Below, in pieces: positions 59,171 to 64,000 of a DNA stretch of 64,000 nucleotides. Source of the DNA: Virgisporangium aurantiacum (lineage in GTDB: Bacteria; Actinomycetota; Actinomycetes; Mycobacteriales; Micromonosporaceae). The position numbers were made by a program, and so were the translations under genes. The notes below the pieces were generated by a model. That model worked only from the letters and a program-made list of their open reading frames with translations. It did no database searches and was not told where the DNA came from. The stretch lies in NCBI RefSeq assembly GCF_016863635.1, contig NZ_BOPG01000005.1, forward strand, positions 62,001 to 126,000, in the 5' to 3' direction. How positions within the stretch are numbered: the stretch's first letter is position 1; every line of letters begins with the position of its first letter.

Positions 59171-60853
59171 GTGATCTCCGATGAGCCCTGGTGGAAAACC
59201 GCCGTCGTCTACCAGATCTACCCGCGCAGTTTCGCCGACTCCAACGGCGACGGGATCGGTGACCTCCCCGGCATCATCGGCCGGCTCGACTACCTGGCCG
59301 GGCTCGGCGTCGACGTGTTGTGGCTGTCGCCGGTCTACCCGTCGCCGCAGGACGACAACGGCTACGACATCAGCGACTACCAGGGCATCGACCCGGTGTT
59401 CGGCACGCTCGACGACTTCGACCGCCTCGTGGCGGAGGCCCACCGGCGCGGCCTGAAGATCGTCATGGACCTCGTGGTGAACCACACCTCCGACGAGCAC
59501 CCGTGGTTCGTCGAATCGCGAAGCAGTACGAACAACCCGAAGCGCGACTGGTACTGGTGGCGCCCGCCGCGGGCCGGCATGGCCGGCGGCGACCCCGGTG
59601 CGGAACCCACCAACTGGCGCTCGTTCTTCTCCGGCCCCACCTGGCATTTCGACGAGACGACCGGCGAGTACTACCTGCACCTGTTCTCCCGCAAGCAACC
59701 CGACCTCAACTGGGAGAATCCCGAGGTGCGGCAGGCGGTGCACGCGATGATGCGGTGGTGGATCGACCGCGGCGTCGACGGCTTCCGCATGGACGTCATC
59801 AACATGATCTCCAAGGACACCGCGCTGCCCGACGGCGTCGCGCTCGCCGGCCAGGCGCTCGGCGACGGCTCGCCGTTCTACATCTGCGGCCCGCGCATCC
59901 ACGAGTTCCTCAACGAACTCAACAGCGCCGTCTTCGACAGTCCACTGTTGACAGTGGGCGAGATGCCGGGCGTGACGCTGGAACAGGCGGTCGAGTTCAC
60001 CGCGCCCGACCGGCGCGAGGTCGACATGGTGTTCCAGTTCGAACACGTCGGCCTCGACCAGGGCGCCAGCAAGTGGGACATCCGGCCGTTCCGGTTGCAC
60101 GATCTCAAGGCCACGTTCGGCCGCTGGCAGGCGGGCCTCGCCGACGCGGGCTGGAACAGCCTCTACTGGAACAACCACGATCAGCCGCGCGTGGTGTCGC
60201 GGTTCGGTGACGACAGCCCCGAGCACCGCGTGCGGGCCGCCACGATGCTCGGTACCGTGCTGCACATGCACCGCGGCACGCCATACGTCTACCAGGGCGA
60301 GGAACTCGGCATGACGAACGTGCCGTTCCGCAGCATCGACGACTTCCGCGACATCGAGTCGGTCAACCACTACGCGGAGGCGACGGCCGCCGGCGAGGAT
60401 CCGGCCGCTGTGCTCGTCTCGTTGCGGAAAATGAGCCGGGACAACGCCCGCACGCCGATGCAGTGGGACGACTCGCCGAACGCCGGGTTCACGACGGGAA
60501 CGCCGTGGCTCGCGGTGAACCCCAACTACCCGACGGTCAACGCGTCGAAGGCCACGGCAGACCCCGACTCGGTCTTCCACTACTACCGGCGGCTCATCGA
60601 ACTCCGGCACACCGAACCCGTGGTGGCGCACGGCGATTTCACGATGCTGCTGCCCGACGACGATCGCGTCTACGCGTTCACCCGCCGGCTCGGCGACGTC
60701 GAACTGCTCGTGCTGGGCAACTTCTCCGGCGACACCGTCCCGACCGACCTCAGTGGACAGTCGGAGGTTCTGATAGCCAATTACCCACCGGACACAGGCG
60801 ATCCCATCGTCCTGCGCCCGTGGGAAGCCCGCGTCTACCGGCGGGCCTCATGA
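59171..60853 (+). CDS. Alpha-glucosidase, GH13 (oligo-1,6-glucosidase type)
   Basis: In this 560-residue protein from the GTG at 59171, WWKTAVVYQIYPRSFADSNGDGIGDL is the diagnostic opening. Region I DLVVNHTSDEHPWF, region II GVDGFRMDVINM (nucleophile Asp), LTVGEMPG (acid Glu) and YWNNHDQPR (transition-state Asp) are intact. It should hydrolyse short alpha-glucosides in the cytoplasm; no signal peptide is seen. The GH36 gene overlaps its stop (ATGA), so the pair is co-translated. Confidence 0.95.
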   Translation: MISDEPWWKTAVVYQIYPRSFADSNGDGIGDLPGIIGRLDYLAGLGVDVLWLSPVYPSPQDDNGYDISDYQGIDPVFGTLDDFDRLVAEAHRRGLKIVMDLVVNHTSDEHPWFVESRSSTNNPKRDWYWWRPPRAGMAGGDPGAEPTNWRSFFSGPTWHFDETTGEYYLHLFSRKQPDLNWENPEVRQAVHAMMRWWIDRGVDGFRMDVINMISKDTALPDGVALAGQALGDGSPFYICGPRIHEFLNELNSAVFDSPLLTVGEMPGVTLEQAVEFTAPDRREVDMVFQFEHVGLDQGASKWDIRPFRLHDLKATFGRWQAGLADAGWNSLYWNNHDQPRVVSRFGDDSPEHRVRAATMLGTVLHMHRGTPYVYQGEELGMTNVPFRSIDDFRDIESVNHYAEATAAGEDPAAVLVSLRKMSRDNARTPMQWDDSPNAGFTTGTPWLAVNPNYPTVNASKATADPDSVFHYYRRLIELRHTEPVVAHGDFTMLLPDDDRVYAFTRRLGDVELLVLGNFSGDTVPTDLSGQSEVLIANYPPDTGDPIVLRPWEARVYRRAS

Positions 60854-62967
60854 GCGAGGTCGTACACCTGCGCACCGCCGGAGTATGCAGCCTCCTGCTG
60901 GACTGCACGGGACCGGCGCTGCCGCGCGTCCTCCATTGGGGCGCCGATCTCGGTGACCTCCCCGCGGCCGCGACCACCGCGATCGCCGCGGCCGCATCGC
61001 CCGACACCATCCACACGGCGCTCGACGAGCCGCTCGTGCTCAGCGTCCTGCCGGAACAGTCGGGTGGGTGGCTCGGCACGCCCGGCGTCACCGGCCACCG
61101 CAACGGCCGGCACTTCTCCCCGCGGTTCGAAGTGTCCACTGTGGAGGCCGACGCGGCCGCCGTCGTGGTCGAGGCCCACGACGCGGCCGCCGGCCTCGAC
61201 CTCACCTACAGAATCGAGATGACGGGCACCGGCCTGCTCCGGCACCGGGCATCCGTCGTCAACCGGGGTGACGACAACTGGACCCTCGACGGCGTGCTCC
61301 TGGTGCTGCCGGTGCCCGCGCACGCCACCGAGCTCCTCGACTTCACCGGGCGGCATCTGCGCGAGCGCAGCCCGCAGCGGTCCGCCTTCGTGCACGGCAC
61401 GCACCTGCGCGAGAACCGGCGCGGCAGAACGGGTTTCGACGCGGCGACGGTTCTGGTGGCCGGGGAGGCCGGCTTCGGGTTCGGATCGGGTGCCGCCTGG
61501 GGCACGCACGTGGCGTGGAGCGGCAACCACCGCACGCTCGCCGAGAGGGTCCCCAGTGGACAGTCCATTGTGGGCGGTGGCGAACTGCTGCTGCCGGGCG
61601 AGGTCATTCTGGCGCCGGGCGCGGGCTACGAAACGCCGTGGGTGTACGGCGCCTACGGCACCGGGCTCGACGCGCTCGCCGCGATGTTCCACGGTTACCT
61701 GCGGTCCCGGCCGCAGCACCCGCGATCCCCGCGCCCGGTGACGCTGAACACCTGGGAGGCGGTCTACTTCGCCCACGATCTGGCCACGCTCGCGTCGTTG
61801 GCCGACGTGGCCGCCTCGGTCGGCGTGGAACGCTTCGTGCTCGACGACGGCTGGTTCCACGGCCGCCGCGACGACACGTCCAGCCTCGGCGACTGGTACG
61901 TCGACGCCGCCGTCTGGCCCGACGGGCTCGGCCCGCTCGTCGACCACGTCCGCGGCCTGGGCATGCAGTTCGGTCTCTGGTTCGAACCCGAAATGGTCAG
62001 CCCCAACTCGGATCTGGCCCGCGCCCACCCCGACTGGATATTGTCGGTCGACGGCCGCATGCCGCCGCTCAAACGCTCGCAGCAGGTGCTGAACCTCGGC
62101 CACCCCGACGCGTTCGCGTTCATCCTGGAGCGGATCGACAGCATCCTCACCGAGTACGACATCGGCTACATCAAGTGGGACCACAACCGCGACCTCATCG
62201 AGGCCGGCGGCGCCGCCGGCGGCGCGGGCGTGCACGAGCAGACCCTGGCCACCTACCGGTTGCTGGCCACCCTGAAGGAACGCCACCCCGCCCTGGAGAT
62301 CGAGTCGTGCTCGTCCGGCGGGGCCCGGATCGACCTCGGGGTGCTCGAACACACCGACCGCGTCTGGACCAGCGACTGCATCGACGCACTCGAACGGCAG
62401 CAGATCCAACGCTGGACCGGCCAACTCCTGCCACCGGAACTGCTGGGCGCCCACGTGGGCAGCCCCGTCTCCCACTCCACCGGCCGCACCCACTCGCTCG
62501 ACTTCCAGGCCGGCACCGCGCTGTTCGGCCACTTCGGCATCGAATGGGACGTCAGTTCCGCGTCTCCCGAGCAGCTTTCACGCCTGGCCGAATGGGTCCG
62601 CCTCTACAAGCGCCTACGCCCGCTGCTGCACACCGGCACCGTCGTCCGCGGCGACCACCCCGACCCGGCCCTGTGGGTACACGGCGTGGTCGCTCCCGAC
62701 CGCGGTCACGCCGTCTACGCCCTGACCCAGGTGGCCACGAGCGTCCACGCCCCGGCCGGCCCCGTCCGCCTCCCCGGCCTCGACCCCGATGCCACCTACT
62801 CGGTGCGCCCCCTCCCCCCGGCCGACGACCCCGGCCGCCGCAACGCCGGCCCATCCTGGTGGTCCACCGGTGTCTCCCTGCCGGGCCGGGTACTGGGCAC
62901 GATGGGCCTCCAGGCACCGACCCAAAGCCCCGAACACCTGGTCCTCCTCGAAGCCCACCGCACCTAG
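60850..62967 (+). CDS. Alpha-galactosidase, GH36
   Basis: This 705-residue protein contains RFVLDDGWFHGRRDD, GLWFEPEMV and the nucleophile in YIKWDHNRD (about residue 445). ESCSSGGARID and the acid/base region VWTSDCIDALERQ are all GH36 hallmarks. It releases galactose from raffinose-type sugars. With the GH13 enzyme it would process galacto- and gluco-oligosaccharides, though no transporter is in the window. Its TAG shares a CTAG with the convergent remnant. Confidence 0.95.
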   Translation: MSEVVHLRTAGVCSLLLDCTGPALPRVLHWGADLGDLPAAATTAIAAAASPDTIHTALDEPLVLSVLPEQSGGWLGTPGVTGHRNGRHFSPRFEVSTVEADAAAVVVEAHDAAAGLDLTYRIEMTGTGLLRHRASVVNRGDDNWTLDGVLLVLPVPAHATELLDFTGRHLRERSPQRSAFVHGTHLRENRRGRTGFDAATVLVAGEAGFGFGSGAAWGTHVAWSGNHRTLAERVPSGQSIVGGGELLLPGEVILAPGAGYETPWVYGAYGTGLDALAAMFHGYLRSRPQHPRSPRPVTLNTWEAVYFAHDLATLASLADVAASVGVERFVLDDGWFHGRRDDTSSLGDWYVDAAVWPDGLGPLVDHVRGLGMQFGLWFEPEMVSPNSDLARAHPDWILSVDGRMPPLKRSQQVLNLGHPDAFAFILERIDSILTEYDIGYIKWDHNRDLIEAGGAAGGAGVHEQTLATYRLLATLKERHPALEIESCSSGGARIDLGVLEHTDRVWTSDCIDALERQQIQRWTGQLLPPELLGAHVGSPVSHSTGRTHSLDFQAGTALFGHFGIEWDVSSASPEQLSRLAEWVRLYKRLRPLLHTGTVVRGDHPDPALWVHGVVAPDRGHAVYALTQVATSVHAPAGPVRLPGLDPDATYSVRPLPPADDPGRRNAGPSWWSTGVSLPGRVLGTMGLQAPTQSPEHLVLLEAHRT

Positions 62968-63284
62968 CTGCCGACCACTGAGCGCACGAGTGCCCGCAGC
63001 CGTATCTGCTGCTGCCTCGACGCGGCGGCCGCCGGAAGCGCGCGGCCCGGCGAATCGAAGAACGTACGGAGGCGGCGCGCCACAACGGGAGGTCGCGCCA
63101 ACGCAACGTGGAGAGCAGGGATGCCGTCGACGGCGATCGTTCCGGCATCGACATTCGATTCGTGTCGCGTGGAGTATGACGGGGCGAGAATGTCGATGGT
63201 CGCGGTTGCACCCGGCGTGTCCCGGACGAACCGGTTGGAACTCGCCGTGTTCCGGTACCCCAGTTCATCGAGTCGTTGCAGCAA
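62964..63284 (-). pseudogene. Nucleotidyltransferase-like remnant (about 106 aa)
   Basis: The text LLQRLDELGYRNTASSNRFVRD, then TIDILAPSYSTRHESNVDAG, resembles the C-terminal part of nucleotidyltransferase-fold proteins that pair with HTH regulators. The expected N-terminal catalytic motif is missing, and only a TTG at 63284 can start it. The frame runs straight back into the upstream HTH gene, separated by its TAG at 63309-63311. It may be a truncated gene rather than a new small one. Confidence 0.45.
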
Positions 63285-63308
63285 GCCGCCGGCGCGGACC
63301 GTGCATGC

Positions 63309-64000
63309 CTACTGACCGCCTCGTGCAACTGCCGAACGGGCCCGAAGCCACGCGCGTTTGAGCTCATCGACGGCTTGATCGGCGTCGCTGCCGCCGACTG
63401 CCAGGATTTCCCTGGCGATTTCCGTGATCGGTGCGACCGGCCAAGTCATGCCCCGACCGGCCAGTGCCGCGACGATCTCTGGGGCTGGCCGCCAGTTCGC
63501 TTTGATCGGTTCGACCCGCAGTTCCAACGTCGCGGTCTCCAAGGGGGATGGCACGAACGTGGCGCTGTCGAGGGCGAGGGTCGCATCGGCGTGCACCACG
63601 ATGCGGCCGGGTTGACGCCACGGAGCCAGCAGATCGGCTGCCCAGTCGCCGCACAGACGAACGGCGACACCTGCCGCGTCTGCGCATTCCCACACCGCGC
63701 TGAGTTGAACGCGCAGGGATTCCAGGCTGTACCAGCAGCCGACGACTGCCGACGATGGGGCCTTGCGGAGGCGGAGAACGTCGAAGCCAACAGCCGGGTC
63801 GACTGCCAGGTAGCCGCCTTTGGTTCGGTTGACCAGGCCAGCCGCCAGAAGCTCGGGCATCACCTGGGAAACCCTTGGCTGGGTCAGCCCGACAGCCGCC
63901 GCTATGCGGGTCTGCGGTGCCGGATGCGGGTGCTCAAGGAGAAATTGCAGCACCGCGGCCGCACCCAGTGAAAGTTCGGTTTTCGCCGGCTCGGGATAGG
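63309..64000 (-). CDS. HTH protein, AbiEi/MarR-like, partial (start outside window)
   Basis: The frame is open to the window edge, beginning YPEPAKTELSLGAAAVLQFLL. The helix-turn-helix is TRIAAAVGLTQPRVSQVMPELLAAGLV, followed by a wing. The rest contains WYSLESLRVQLSAVWECA and a domain with GDWAADLLAPWRQPGRIVVHAD, reminiscent of type IV AbiEi-like antitoxins and associated regulators. The GTG at 63953 is not needed as a start, since coding sequence continues upstream. Confidence 0.7.
   Translation of the reverse strand, partial: YPEPAKTELSLGAAAVLQFLLEHPHPAPQTRIAAAVGLTQPRVSQVMPELLAAGLVNRTKGGYLAVDPAVGFDVLRLRKAPSSAVVGCWYSLESLRVQLSAVWECADAAGVAVRLCGDWAADLLAPWRQPGRIVVHADATLALDSATFVPSPLETATLELRVEPIKANWRPAPEIVAALAGRGMTWPVAPITEIAREILAVGGSDADQAVDELKRAWLRARSAVARGGQ

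Noticed and set aside
1..64000. Insertion sequences or transposases
   Set aside because: No transposase domain or terminal inverted repeat with target duplication was recognised. The only mobile element seen is the AICE.

Overview
The window is GC-rich actinobacterial chromosome. The conserved run argS-lysA-hom-thrC ... thrB-rho-rpmE-prfA, the Arg-rich insert in Rho, the DUF3105/DUF305 pair, an AfsR-type regulator and the FxSxx-COOH-type peptide genes together suggest Micromonosporaceae (Actinoplanes/Micromonospora relatives). That family placement is inference; no rRNA is present.

1-14.7 kb is core genome: the end of a GGDEF protein, then translation, termination and aspartate-family amino-acid genes on the minus strand (argS, lysA, hom, thrC, an MFS transporter, thrB, rho, rpmE, prfA). 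DUF3105 and DUF305 membrane-anchored proteins and a tRNA-Arg(CCG) follow on the plus strand.

14.6-32.6 kb is an integrative and conjugative element of the AICE type, inserted in the 3' end of tRNA-Arg. A perfect 45-bp direct repeat (14633-14677 and 32580-32624) marks attL and attR. The minus-strand backbone runs from a zinc-ribbon gene at 27.2 kb through DUF6284-like, SpdD-like, DUF2637, SSB, FtsK-type translocase, small proteins, a PAPS-reductase-like protein, prim-pol, a P-loop replication protein and excisionase to the integrase. Most junctions overlap by 1-4 bases. A divergent GntR repressor - PP2C-like - NUDIX operon sits behind a striking TAAGACGT operator array. The right end carries lower-GC cargo: an HNH-type protein, an XRE/ImmA-IrrE gene cut by an in-frame TGA, and a hypothetical gene. 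Several repeat structures inside the element are not explained by genes: iteron-like CGTCCC repeats, a CTAG-rich inverted repeat after tra, and arm-type repeats beside att.

32.8-38.2 kb is a pectin-related locus. It holds an ECF sigma factor fused through a zinc-finger-like segment and a membrane helix to an extracellular beta-helix resembling polysaccharide lyase family 9. It is divergent from two secreted pectate lyases (PL3 with ricin-type lectin; PL9) preceded by LacI-type operators.

38.2-47.7 kb may be the least described system. A 53-aa FxsA-like candidate precursor peptide and an HExxH-type peptide-modifying enzyme converge on a minus-strand operon encoding a phosphorylase-VMAP protein, a MoxR AAA+ ATPase and a 1417-aa vWA/NB-ARC/TPR protein (FxsT-like). 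This joins a RiPP-type module to a vWA-MoxR-VMAP conflict-type module.

47.8-64 kb holds YccF, two unrecognised proteins, an FAD oxidoreductase, STAS and pentapeptide proteins, an AfsR/SARP regulator, two SAM methyltransferases (one CFA synthase-like), a lipoprotein, a GH13-GH36 alpha-glucosidase/alpha-galactosidase pair, and an HTH protein followed by a nucleotidyltransferase-like remnant at the window edge. A palindromic motif, TCCACWGTGGA, recurs inside genes from 36 to 61 kb and seems absent elsewhere in the window.
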